Source of the DNA: Paenibacillus sabuli
GTDB lineage: Bacteria; Bacillota; Bacilli; Paenibacillales; Paenibacillaceae
DNA: 64,000 bases
Assembly: GCF_014705605.1 (NCBI RefSeq)
Contig: NZ_JACXIZ010000030.1
Coordinates: forward strand, 19,510 to 83,509
Direction: 5' to 3'
Below, piece by piece: positions 50,564 through 58,700 of the stretch (position 1 is its first letter; every line of letters starts with the position of its first letter). The position numbers were made by a program, and so were the translations under genes. The notes under the pieces were generated by a model, which was not told the origin of the DNA, did not search any database, and worked only from the letters and a program-made list of their open reading frames with translations.

Positions 50564-53255
50564 CGAATTTGCGGTCCATGACGGCGTCGTGCGCAGCCGG
50601 CTCGGCTTGCCGGCGACGCCGCGCTGGATCACGGACGGGCGTCTGGCGGTGGAGCTCGACGATTACGGCGTCACCCAGGTCGATTATTTTTCGCGTCGCC
50701 AGCGGCAAGGCTCGCCGACGCTCTTTTATCAGCGGCTGTTCCCCGGCTTCCGCGTGTACGTCGAGCGGGATCGCAGGCGCTACAGCCCGCAGCCGGCCGA
50801 TTGCGAGCTGCTGCCGTTCGGCTATCGCTGCCGGTGGCCGGTTGACGGGATCGACTTTCGCCTGGAATGGGCGGTCGCAGGGGAGCGGCTGATCGTGCGG
50901 CTGACCGCGCCGGAGGATGTGCCGGAGGACTGTCTGTTCCGCCTGGAGTTCCACGACGCGTTCGGCCTGACACCGCGGGACGAGGACGATGCCCGCTACA
51001 AGTCCCGCGGCGAACGGCGGGACTGGCTGGCGTGGCAGTTCGAGGCGGAGCGCGCGATGCTCGTCGGCGGCTTCCGGGCATGGCCGGAGATCGCGGCGGG
51101 CGAGCAGGCCGGCGCAGCGGCTGCAGCTGCGCCGGCGGAAGCGGCAGCAGAAGCGGCGGTGGCAGATGGAGCCGCGGCGCAGATGCCCGGCGACGCGGGC
51201 CCATCCAGGGGCGGCGACAGCGGCGCAGTCGCGGGCGGTCACCGCACGCAGTGGATCGGCGTGGCGGCGAGCTTCCCGGTGCGCTGCGCCCAGACGCCGC
51301 GCAACCGCAAGCTGCAGCTGATCGGCACCGAGCCGATGCGCGGCGGCCGCAGCTACAGCTATGCGATTGTATTTGCCGACGAGCGGGAGGCGCTGCTGGC
51401 GGCTGGTTCGCCGACCGACGGCGAGCTGGCCCGCGCGCTGGCTGCGATGCATGCGCGCTATGCCGCGCTGGCGGCGCGCACGCCGCGGCTGCGGAGCGGG
51501 GATGCGGAGTTGGACGCGTACTTCGCGCTGCTGCCGATGCACCACGAGCCGTGCAAGGTGCCGGACGAGCCGGGCGCGCTCAAGGCCAAGACGTCGCAGT
51601 ACTGGGTGTGGGGCTGGGACGGGCTGACGAGCAATCAGGCGAGCTTGTATTGGGGCGACGAGGCGGCAATCCTCGACATGCTGCGCTTCTATCGGCGCAC
51701 GGCGCATCCGGTGCACGGCATCGTACACGCGTACCGGCCCGACGGATCGGCAGCCGACTACAGCGCAGTGCCGGCGCAGGGCATGTACATTACGCTGCTG
51801 CAGCAGTATGCCGCGTGTACGGGCGACGCGAGTGCGGCAGCCGAGCTCTACCCCTTCGCGCGCGAGCTGTTCGCGGCGATGGCGGCGCTCGAGGTCGGAC
51901 AGACGGGGCTATGCGTCGGGACGTCGCTGTACCCCGATTTTCGCGAGCTGATCCTGGAGACGGGCCGGGATATCAGCAGCATGAACAATACGTTCTTTTA
52001 TTGTGCGGCGCGTGCGATGGCTTACCTGGCCGACGTGCAAGGCGACGAAGCGACGAAGGCGCAGGCGATCGGCATCGTCAAACGCTTCGAAGCGCATTTT
52101 GCGCCGTTGTTTGGCGATCCGACGCATCGCTTCCCGGTCAGCTCCGTCGACGCGGATACGCTGCAGCGGCGCGAGGCCTTTCACAATTGCGCGGTGAAGT
52201 GGGACAACGGCTACATGCGCGAGCTGACGCAAGGCATGCATGCCGATCATATGCAGTTCTTCGAGCGCGAGCTGCTCGCCCCCGGCGGCGTGCGGCCGAT
52301 CCCCCTCTGGTGCGAGGCGTACGATGCGGATGCGAATCAACTGCACGCGTGGTGGCCGGTGACGGGGGAGTATTACATGCGCCTGATGAATCTGATGGAC
52401 CGACCGGACCTGCTCGGCCGCTGGACCGGCTGGCTGCGCCACTGGTACCGGCAGCTGAGCTGCCCCGAGGGCGTGCCGCTGTATGCGGAGCGCGCGGAGC
52501 CGGAGGCGGACCGGTGGAATGCGGTGCGCGGCGCCTGGCAGGCGTACAGTATGCGCGCCTGGTGGCAGGCGGTCGTGCACGGCCTCGTCGGCATCGACCT
52601 CGATGCCGGCGGCGTGCACCTCTATCCGAGCTCCGGCCCGGCCGCGACGCTCGAGGGACTGTACTATCGGGGGCGGCGGCTCGACGTGGAGGTGCGCGGA
52701 CAGGGGCCGTATCTGACCCGGCTGACCGTCAACGGGCGCCCGCTGGCCGCCACGCACAAGCTCCCCTCTGATGTCTGGACGGGAGTGGGCGGACGCGACC
52801 GGATCGTCGCCGTGCGCGGCACGACGCCGCCCCCGGGCCCGCTGCTGCTGTACGGGTACGGGATCGAGCTGACGGGCTATACAGCCGGGACGGACGGCAT
52901 GGCCGCGCTGGCGACCGGCGCCGGTCTGACGCGCATCGCGGTGCGGTTCGAGGCATCGGCGGCGGAGCGTCTCGTCGTGCGTGTGGACGGTGCGGAGGTG
53001 CCGCCATGGGAGGGGGCCGCGGTCGGCGAGGGGACAACCGGCGCAGAGGCGGCGGTCGACTGCGTCCGCTTGTACGAGCTGCCGCTGCACCCGGCGGAGC
53101 CGCGCAGCCTGGACATCCGGGCGATCCCCGTCGGCCCGGCGGCGCTGGCCGGTGACGGAGCGGCACGAGACAAGGGGGCCGAGGAGGCGGTCGAGGAGGC
53201 GGCAGGTCTTGCGGATGGAGACAGACTGGATCAACTAGCAAAAAGGAGGCAGTGA
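50556..53255 (+). CDS. Six-hairpin (alpha/alpha)6 glycosidase-like protein
   Basis: Cytoplasmic protein of 899 residues. ATG 50556 (GGAGGGAGGG upstream) overlaps the GH2 gene by 8 bases. The N-terminal part is beta-rich; an Ala-rich insert (about 185-230) is followed by an all-helical region with YWVWGWDGLTSNQASLYWGD, MNNTFFYCAARAMAYLADVQ and WWQAVVHGLVGIDLD. This resembles the toroid of GH63, GH78 and related six-hairpin glycosidases. The exact GH family is not recognised, and Asp or Glu catalysts cannot be named. A second Glu/Ala-rich tail closes the protein. It is likely to remove a terminal sugar from imported fragments. Confidence 0.6.
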   Translation: MNSEFAVHDGVVRSRLGLPATPRWITDGRLAVELDDYGVTQVDYFSRRQRQGSPTLFYQRLFPGFRVYVERDRRRYSPQPADCELLPFGYRCRWPVDGIDFRLEWAVAGERLIVRLTAPEDVPEDCLFRLEFHDAFGLTPRDEDDARYKSRGERRDWLAWQFEAERAMLVGGFRAWPEIAAGEQAGAAAAAAPAEAAAEAAVADGAAAQMPGDAGPSRGGDSGAVAGGHRTQWIGVAASFPVRCAQTPRNRKLQLIGTEPMRGGRSYSYAIVFADEREALLAAGSPTDGELARALAAMHARYAALAARTPRLRSGDAELDAYFALLPMHHEPCKVPDEPGALKAKTSQYWVWGWDGLTSNQASLYWGDEAAILDMLRFYRRTAHPVHGIVHAYRPDGSAADYSAVPAQGMYITLLQQYAACTGDASAAAELYPFARELFAAMAALEVGQTGLCVGTSLYPDFRELILETGRDISSMNNTFFYCAARAMAYLADVQGDEATKAQAIGIVKRFEAHFAPLFGDPTHRFPVSSVDADTLQRREAFHNCAVKWDNGYMRELTQGMHADHMQFFERELLAPGGVRPIPLWCEAYDADANQLHAWWPVTGEYYMRLMNLMDRPDLLGRWTGWLRHWYRQLSCPEGVPLYAERAEPEADRWNAVRGAWQAYSMRAWWQAVVHGLVGIDLDAGGVHLYPSSGPAATLEGLYYRGRRLDVEVRGQGPYLTRLTVNGRPLAATHKLPSDVWTGVGGRDRIVAVRGTTPPPGPLLLYGYGIELTGYTAGTDGMAALATGAGLTRIAVRFEASAAERLVVRVDGAEVPPWEGAAVGEGTTGAEAAVDCVRLYELPLHPAEPRSLDIRAIPVGPAALAGDGAARDKGAEEAVEEAAGLADGDRLDQLAKRRQ

Positions 53256-53262
53256 AGCAGCC

Positions 53263-55056
53263 ATGGAACGAGAGGAACATTATGATGTCGTCATTGTAGG
53301 CGGCGGCATGTCGGGCGTGTGCGCGGCCCTCGCCGCCGCGCGCAGCGGCGCCCGCACGGCGCTGCTGCAGGATCGCAGCGTGCTGGGCGGGAATGCGAGC
53401 TCAGAGGTGAGAATGCACATCTGCGGCGCCTCCAGTCAAGGCAAACACGCCAACGCTCGGGAGACCGGCATTGTGGAAGAAATTTTGCTGGAAAACAAAA
53501 TGCGCAACCCGTCGCATTCGTTTTATGTATTCGACCGGATTTTGTGGGAGAAGGTGCGGTACCAGGAGGGGCTGGATCTGTTCCTGAATACGGCGATGCT
53601 GACGGTTGAAATGGAGGGCAAGACGATCACGGCGGTGCAAGCCCGTCAATCGGTGTCCGAGCAGCCCTTTCGCTTTGCGGCCAAGCTGTTTATCGACTGC
53701 TCGGGGGACGGGCTGCTGGCGAAGCTGGCGGGCGCCACGGTCATGCGGGGCCGCGAGGCGGCCGATATTTTTCAGGAGCCGGGCGCAGTCAAGCGTTCGG
53801 ACCCCGTTACGATGGGCAACACGATTTTGTTTCATGCGATCGATGCCGGCAAGTCCGTGCCCTTCGAGCGCCCGGCCTGGGCGCACAACTACCGGGAGTC
53901 CGAATGGATCCGGAATATGAAGTTCGTCGAGATCGACTCCGGCTACTGGTGGCTGGAGGTGGGCGGCACGGAGCTGGACATTATCAAGGATCACGATCGG
54001 ATCTATGAGGAATTGCTAAAGATTGTGTACGGCGTCTGGGATTTTATCAAGAATGAACTGTCGCCGCGCGCGGATACGCTCGTCCTCGACTGGGTAGGCA
54101 GCATCGCCGCCAAGCGGGAGAGCCGGCGCATCGTCGGCGATTATGTGCTGAAGGAGCAAGACTTGCTCGAATCCCGGACGTTCGCAGACGCCGTCGCTTA
54201 CGGCGGGTGGCATATCGATGTCCATCAGCCGGAGCGGTTCTATACGGAGCGGGTGCAAGGCCTGCCGGAGCAGGAGGAGAAATCCATATTTTTGGATGAC
54301 TTGTACGCAATCCCGTATCGCAGCCTGTATGCCCGCGATGTCGATAACCTGCTGATCGGGGGACGCATCATCAGCGCCTCGCACCGGGCGTTCGGCTCCA
54401 CGCGCGTGATGGGGACGTGCGCGGTCGTCGGTCAGGCGATCGGTACGGCTGCGGCGATGGCTGTCCAAGGCGGCTGCCTGCCACGCGAGCTGGGCGGACG
54501 CATCGGCGAGCTGCAGCAACAATTGCTGAAGGACGATTGTTACATCCCCGGTGTCGCCAATCGCGACGAGGCGGATCTGGCGCGTCAGGCGCATATCGCT
54601 TCTTCCTCAGCCGTTGCGGACGGCGCTTGCGCGCATGTGGTCAGCGGGATCACGCGCACCGTGAAGGCGGACAGTCATCTGTGGATGTCCGAATCGCTTG
54701 AGGCGGGAGCGCAATGGATTGCCTTGTCCTGGGCGCAGCCGGTCCGGTTGTCGGAGCTTCGTCTGACCTTTGACAGCAAGCTCTCCGCGGAGATCATGCC
54801 GTCTCTCTCCCGCTGGATCCAGAGCAAGCAGGACCCGCATGTGCCGGATACGCTGGCCGCCGATTACGAGGTGGCGCTGTATCGGGGCGGCGATCTGGTA
54901 GGGGAGCAGCGCGTATCGGATAATTACCAGCGCCTGCGTGTGCATGGGCTGAATGCGGTGTTGTGCGACCGGGTGAAGATCACGGTCACGCGCACGCGCG
55001 GCTGTCCCGAGGCCCGCATCTTCGAAATTCGCGCCTACGGCGAGCAGCCCCAATGA
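53263..55056 (+). CDS. FAD-dependent oxidoreductase of the glycan operon
   Basis: Flavoprotein of 597 residues. The FAD motif is VVIVGGGMSGVCAALAAARS near the start, then VLGGNASSEVRMHICGA; the C-terminal contact is IGGRIISASHRAFGSTRV with GTAAAMAVQGG. After about residue 430, an extra domain of about 150 residues resembles a galactose-binding or discoidin-like fold (WIALSWAQPVRLSELRLTFD), which suggests a carbohydrate ligand. AAGGAGG lies 13 bases before ATG 53263. It overlaps the GH95 gene by 4 bases (ATGA). Two related, shorter FAD proteins elsewhere in the window are each paired with a LacI regulator. Reaction unknown; oxidation of a sugar ring is the obvious hypothesis. Confidence 0.82.
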   Translation: MEREEHYDVVIVGGGMSGVCAALAAARSGARTALLQDRSVLGGNASSEVRMHICGASSQGKHANARETGIVEEILLENKMRNPSHSFYVFDRILWEKVRYQEGLDLFLNTAMLTVEMEGKTITAVQARQSVSEQPFRFAAKLFIDCSGDGLLAKLAGATVMRGREAADIFQEPGAVKRSDPVTMGNTILFHAIDAGKSVPFERPAWAHNYRESEWIRNMKFVEIDSGYWWLEVGGTELDIIKDHDRIYEELLKIVYGVWDFIKNELSPRADTLVLDWVGSIAAKRESRRIVGDYVLKEQDLLESRTFADAVAYGGWHIDVHQPERFYTERVQGLPEQEEKSIFLDDLYAIPYRSLYARDVDNLLIGGRIISASHRAFGSTRVMGTCAVVGQAIGTAAAMAVQGGCLPRELGGRIGELQQQLLKDDCYIPGVANRDEADLARQAHIASSSAVADGACAHVVSGITRTVKADSHLWMSESLEAGAQWIALSWAQPVRLSELRLTFDSKLSAEIMPSLSRWIQSKQDPHVPDTLAADYEVALYRGGDLVGEQRVSDNYQRLRVHGLNAVLCDRVKITVTRTRGCPEARIFEIRAYGEQPQ

Positions 55057-57380
55057 AGCAGCGGCAGGACTCGGAAAATCGTCGCGGCGCGCGTGCGGAC
55101 GCCTCGACGCTGTGGTACCGGGAGCCGGCGGCCAACTGGAACGAGGCGCTGCCGCTGGGCAACGGCCGGATCGGCGCGATGGTCTACGGCGGGGCAGGCG
55201 ACGAAACAATCAGCTTGAACGAGGATACGCTGTGGAGCGGCTATCCTCGCTCGTCTGACGGGGCGGGCATGCACCGCCATTACGAGCAAGCGCAGGCGCA
55301 GGTGCTGGCCGGGGAATACGCGCAGGCCCAGCGGCTGCTGGAGCAGCAGTTCGGAGATCACCTGGTGCAGATGTATCTGCCGCTGGCCGATCTGCAGATC
55401 ACGATGCCAGGGCATGAATCGCCCGCGGATTATACCCGGCGCTTGACGCTGGAGGATGCGCTTCATACCGTGACCTGGCAGACCGCGCGCGGCCGGTACA
55501 GCCGGGAGATGCTGGTGAGCGCCCCCTCGCAGGTGGCAGCCATTCGCATCGCTTGCAGCAATCCCGGTCAAGTCAGCCTGGACGCGCGCTTGACCGGACG
55601 GCTGCGCTGCGAACAGAGCGCCGCGCCGGATGGTCGCACCGTGTACCTCGAGGGCAACTGCCCGGTGTGCGAAGCGCCTTACGGCCAGACCCATTCCGGC
55701 GAAGCCCACAAAATATACGACGCGGACGATGCCCGCAAAGGCGTCGGATATCGCGCCGGGCTGCGGGTCGTGGCCGAGGGCGGGGAGGTGCGCTGCCGCG
55801 ACGGCCGGCTGCAGGTGCGCGGCGCGGATACCGTCTGCCTGTATGTCGCCGTGCGGACCAGCTTCAACGGCTACGACAAGCATCCGGTGCTGGCAGGCAA
55901 GCCTTACAAGGACGCGTGCGTGCGAGACCTGGATCGGGCGGAAGCGAAAGGGTACGAGGCGATTCGCGAAGCGGCGATTGCGGACTATCGGCACTTGTAT
56001 GATCGCGTCGAATTGGCGCTCGGGGCAGACGACGACCGTCTGCTGCCGACGGACGAACGGCTGCAGCGGCTGCAGCGCGGGGAGCGGGACAACGCGTTAT
56101 TTACCTTGCTGTTCAACTACGGCCGCTATCTGACCATCGCCTCCTCGCGCAGCGGCACGCAGCCTGCCAATCTGCAGGGCATCTGGAACGACAAGCTGGT
56201 GCCGCCCTGGTCCAGCAATTATACGCTGAACATCAACACGCAGATGAATTATTGGCCGACGCTGCTCTGCGGGCTGGAGGAATGCTACGAGCCGCTGCTT
56301 CGCCTGGCGCGGGAGCTCGGCGAAGCAGGAGCACGAACGGCTCGGCATTACTACAATGCGCCCGGTTTTGTGTGCCATCACTCCACCGATCTTTGGCGCT
56401 TGACGCATCCGGGCACGAATCGTCTGCCGGGCAATGCCCAATGGGGGTTCTGGCCGATGGCCGGCGGCTGGCTCTGTCAGATGATGTATGCGTATGAGCG
56501 GCACACAGGCGATGCGCAGCTTTTGCACGAGATCGCGCCGACGATTGAACAATGCGCCGCGTTCTATCGCAGCCTGCTTGTGGAGAAGGACGGCCAGCTC
56601 GTTTTTTGCCCGTCCACCTCGCCGGAGAATCGCCATCTGATGACCGGCGCGGGAGGGCTCGGCGATCGGGAGTCGTCCCCGCTGGACATCACGACGACGA
56701 TGACGACGGCGATCATTCGCGACGTCTTCACCATCATGGCGGAGATTGCCGAGCGCCGTGGAGGCGACGGCGGACCTTACGCGCAGCTGGCGGAGCGGCT
56801 GCCGGCATATGCCCTCAATCCGGACGGCAGCTTGCGCGAATGGTACGGGGCATACGAAGACGCGGAGCCGCAGCATCGCCATCTCTCCCACTTGTACGGA
56901 TTGTTTCCTTCGGGGCAGATTCGGCGCGAGGATGCCGGGCTGCGAGCGGCTTGTAGACGAACGCTGGAGCTGCGCGGCGACGGCGGCACCGGCTGGAGCC
57001 TGGCATGGAAGATCAACCTGTGGGCGAAGCTGGGCGAAGGGACGCGCGCTTACGCCTTGCTGCGCCGTCAGCTGCAGCCGGTCGCCAGCGCGACGGAGCA
57101 GCAGGATGCAGGAGGAGGCAGCTATCCGAATCTGCTGTGCGCGCATCCGCCCTTTCAGATCGACGGCAACTTCGGCGCCTGCTCCGGCATTTTGCAAATG
57201 CTCGTTCAGATCGAAGACGATCGGGTCTATTTGCTGCCGGCTCTGCCCCCGGAGTGGAGCAGCGGACGCGTGCGGGGCCTGCGTCTGCCTGGCGGAGGCC
57301 GGCTTGATTTTGCATGGGTGGACGGCCGTGTCGTGAGCAGTGCGATCCATGGCGGCAAGCAGGCATACAGGATAGTATAA
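55053..57380 (+). CDS. Glycoside hydrolase family 95 alpha-fucosidase
   Basis: Inverting alpha-L-fucosidase or alpha-L-galactosidase of 775 residues, full length. The N-terminal domain signature is NEALPLGNGRIGAMVYGG with LNEDTLWSG. In the helical barrel, NYTLNINTQMNYWPTL carries the Asn pair typical of GH95, and LSHLYGLFPSGQI and QIDGNFGACSG match the family, the latter including the conserved Asp. No signal peptide, so it acts in the cytoplasm on imported fragments. ATG 55053 overlaps the preceding stop as ATGA, so translation is coupled. It is the last gene of the operon. Confidence 0.9.
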   Translation: MKQRQDSENRRGARADASTLWYREPAANWNEALPLGNGRIGAMVYGGAGDETISLNEDTLWSGYPRSSDGAGMHRHYEQAQAQVLAGEYAQAQRLLEQQFGDHLVQMYLPLADLQITMPGHESPADYTRRLTLEDALHTVTWQTARGRYSREMLVSAPSQVAAIRIACSNPGQVSLDARLTGRLRCEQSAAPDGRTVYLEGNCPVCEAPYGQTHSGEAHKIYDADDARKGVGYRAGLRVVAEGGEVRCRDGRLQVRGADTVCLYVAVRTSFNGYDKHPVLAGKPYKDACVRDLDRAEAKGYEAIREAAIADYRHLYDRVELALGADDDRLLPTDERLQRLQRGERDNALFTLLFNYGRYLTIASSRSGTQPANLQGIWNDKLVPPWSSNYTLNINTQMNYWPTLLCGLEECYEPLLRLARELGEAGARTARHYYNAPGFVCHHSTDLWRLTHPGTNRLPGNAQWGFWPMAGGWLCQMMYAYERHTGDAQLLHEIAPTIEQCAAFYRSLLVEKDGQLVFCPSTSPENRHLMTGAGGLGDRESSPLDITTTMTTAIIRDVFTIMAEIAERRGGDGGPYAQLAERLPAYALNPDGSLREWYGAYEDAEPQHRHLSHLYGLFPSGQIRREDAGLRAACRRTLELRGDGGTGWSLAWKINLWAKLGEGTRAYALLRRQLQPVASATEQQDAGGGSYPNLLCAHPPFQIDGNFGACSGILQMLVQIEDDRVYLLPALPPEWSSGRVRGLRLPGGGRLDFAWVDGRVVSSAIHGGKQAYRIV

Positions 57381-57489
57381 CGCGGTGCTCGAATGCATCA
57401 TGCGTGCCGTGGATGATATTCCCCGGCGGCAAGCATGGGCCGGCAAGCATAGGCGAACTGCCGGCCTGTCCGTGCACGCGGACCCGGGG

Positions 57490-57561
57490 GCTCTGCCGGC
57501 TGTTACGCCAGCTGCTCTGCCGGCTGCTCTGCCGGCTGTTACGCCAGCTGCTCTGCCGGCT
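57490..57561. repeat. 12-base tandem repeat between GH95 and LacI genes
   Basis: Six perfect 12-base units in the order A-B-A-A-B-A, where A is GCTCTGCCGGCT and B is GTTACGCCAGCT; equivalently a 36-base block repeated twice. It ends one base before the stop codon of the minus-strand LacI gene and follows the GH95 gene by about 110 bases. The arms GCCGGC and AGCTGCT are self-complementary, so hairpins between converging transcripts are possible. Confidence 0.85.
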
Positions 57562-57562
57562 G

Positions 57563-58570
57563 TCATGTCCGCTGCGGCGCCGCAATCGTCCGCCCGTCGT
57601 GGAAGCCGCCCCGAATCCGCGTGTGCTGATGCGGCGCATTGGGATGGGCGATCCGCCACAGGATGCGATCGGCGGCCTCGTAGCCGGCCTCGCGAATCAT
57701 CAGCTGCGGCCGGCTAATCGGCAGCGCTTCTTCCGGCGGGGCATTGCGCAGCGCGACGAGCGAGCAGTCCTCGGGGACGCGGATGCCGAGGCGGTCCAGC
57801 GCCGTCGTGATCTGGTCGCAGTCCTCGTCGATCCCGACGAGCAGCGCCGTGGGACGATGCCGGAGAAAGGCCGCCTCGAAGTCGTCCGCCGTGGCGCGCA
57901 GCGCCGGCTCGCCCAGGGCCGCCATCATCTCCTGATAGGCCTGCCAGCGGTGCATATAGCCGCGCTGCGCGGCGATGTCGCCGATGTAGAGCAGGCGGCG
58001 GTGCCCGGCGCGGGCGAGCCGATCGACCGCCATGCACACCGCCTCGTACACGTCCCAGATGACGCTGTCGACCTGGGTCAGCGGACGCGGGTAATTGATC
58101 AGCACCTTGGGCACCCGGTACTTGAGCAACTGCTCCTCCATCGAGCCCGAAGTGAGCCGCGGTGCGATCAGCAGGCCGTCGGCGTGCGTCAGGTTGCGCG
58201 TCTGCGCCCATTCCTCGAATTCGACCTCGCTCAGATTCTCCTCCAGCACATAGCAGTCGAGCCGGTGCTCGTACTGGCCGAGACGCTCCTGCAGCCCGGC
58301 CGTCAACAGCCGGTTGTACGTCAGCGACTGGTGCGATTGCACGAGCACGAAGCGCAGGCGATAGCTCGGGTAAGGCGCGATGCCTTGCCTGACCAGCTCC
58401 CGTGCCTGAGCGGAGGACATGTACCCCCGCAGATAGGCGGTCCGCATGATGCGGCCGCGCGTCTCCTCGGACATGCCGGGCCGCCCGCGCAGCGCCTTGC
58501 TGATCGTCTGGATGGAGATGCCCAGCTCGGCCGAGAGATCGGCCAGCGTGGCGCGCTTGCGTCTTCCCAT
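57563..58570 (-). CDS. LacI-family regulator (module 2, paired with an FAD oxidoreductase)
   Basis: LacI/GalR repressor of 335 residues. HTH: ATLADLSAELGISIQTISKA with GRPGMSEETRGRIMRTAY. Sensor domain: FVLVQSHQSLTYNRLLTAG, VPKVLINYPRPLTQVDSVIW, GHRRLLYIGDIAAQRGYMHR, ending RIRGGFHDGRTIAAP. These phrases closely track those in the LacI at 7820-8881. ATG 58570 is used because GGGAGG precedes it and the HTH begins there. Divergent from the FAD oxidoreductase at 58701, its likely target. An inverted repeat TTGCGG-TTAG-CCGCAA (58590-58605) in its own leader may allow autoregulation. Confidence 0.92.
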   Translation of the reverse strand: MGRRKRATLADLSAELGISIQTISKALRGRPGMSEETRGRIMRTAYLRGYMSSAQARELVRQGIAPYPSYRLRFVLVQSHQSLTYNRLLTAGLQERLGQYEHRLDCYVLEENLSEVEFEEWAQTRNLTHADGLLIAPRLTSGSMEEQLLKYRVPKVLINYPRPLTQVDSVIWDVYEAVCMAVDRLARAGHRRLLYIGDIAAQRGYMHRWQAYQEMMAALGEPALRATADDFEAAFLRHRPTALLVGIDEDCDQITTALDRLGIRVPEDCSLVALRNAPPEEALPISRPQLMIREAGYEAADRILWRIAHPNAPHQHTRIRGGFHDGRTIAAPQRT

Positions 58571-58641
58571 GAATGTGTGCCTCCCAATGTTGCGGTTAGC
58601 CGCAATGTACGCTGCTTCTATTTTAAACAAAAGTTAAACTA

Positions 58642-58668
58642 TTGTGTAGCGCGCGCTGCGCCTATACT
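58642..58668 (+). promoter_or_regulatory. Promoter and candidate operator of FAD oxidoreductase module 2
   Basis: TATACT (58663-58668) is a good -10; TTGTGT (58642-58647) is a possible -35 with short spacing. The palindrome AGCGCGCGCT (58648-58657) lies between them, the right place for a LacI repressor. TTAAAC occurs twice, 11 bases apart, just upstream. Confidence 0.45.
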
Positions 58669-58700
58669 GAGAGGCAATACGTGCAGGAAGGAGCAAGCAA

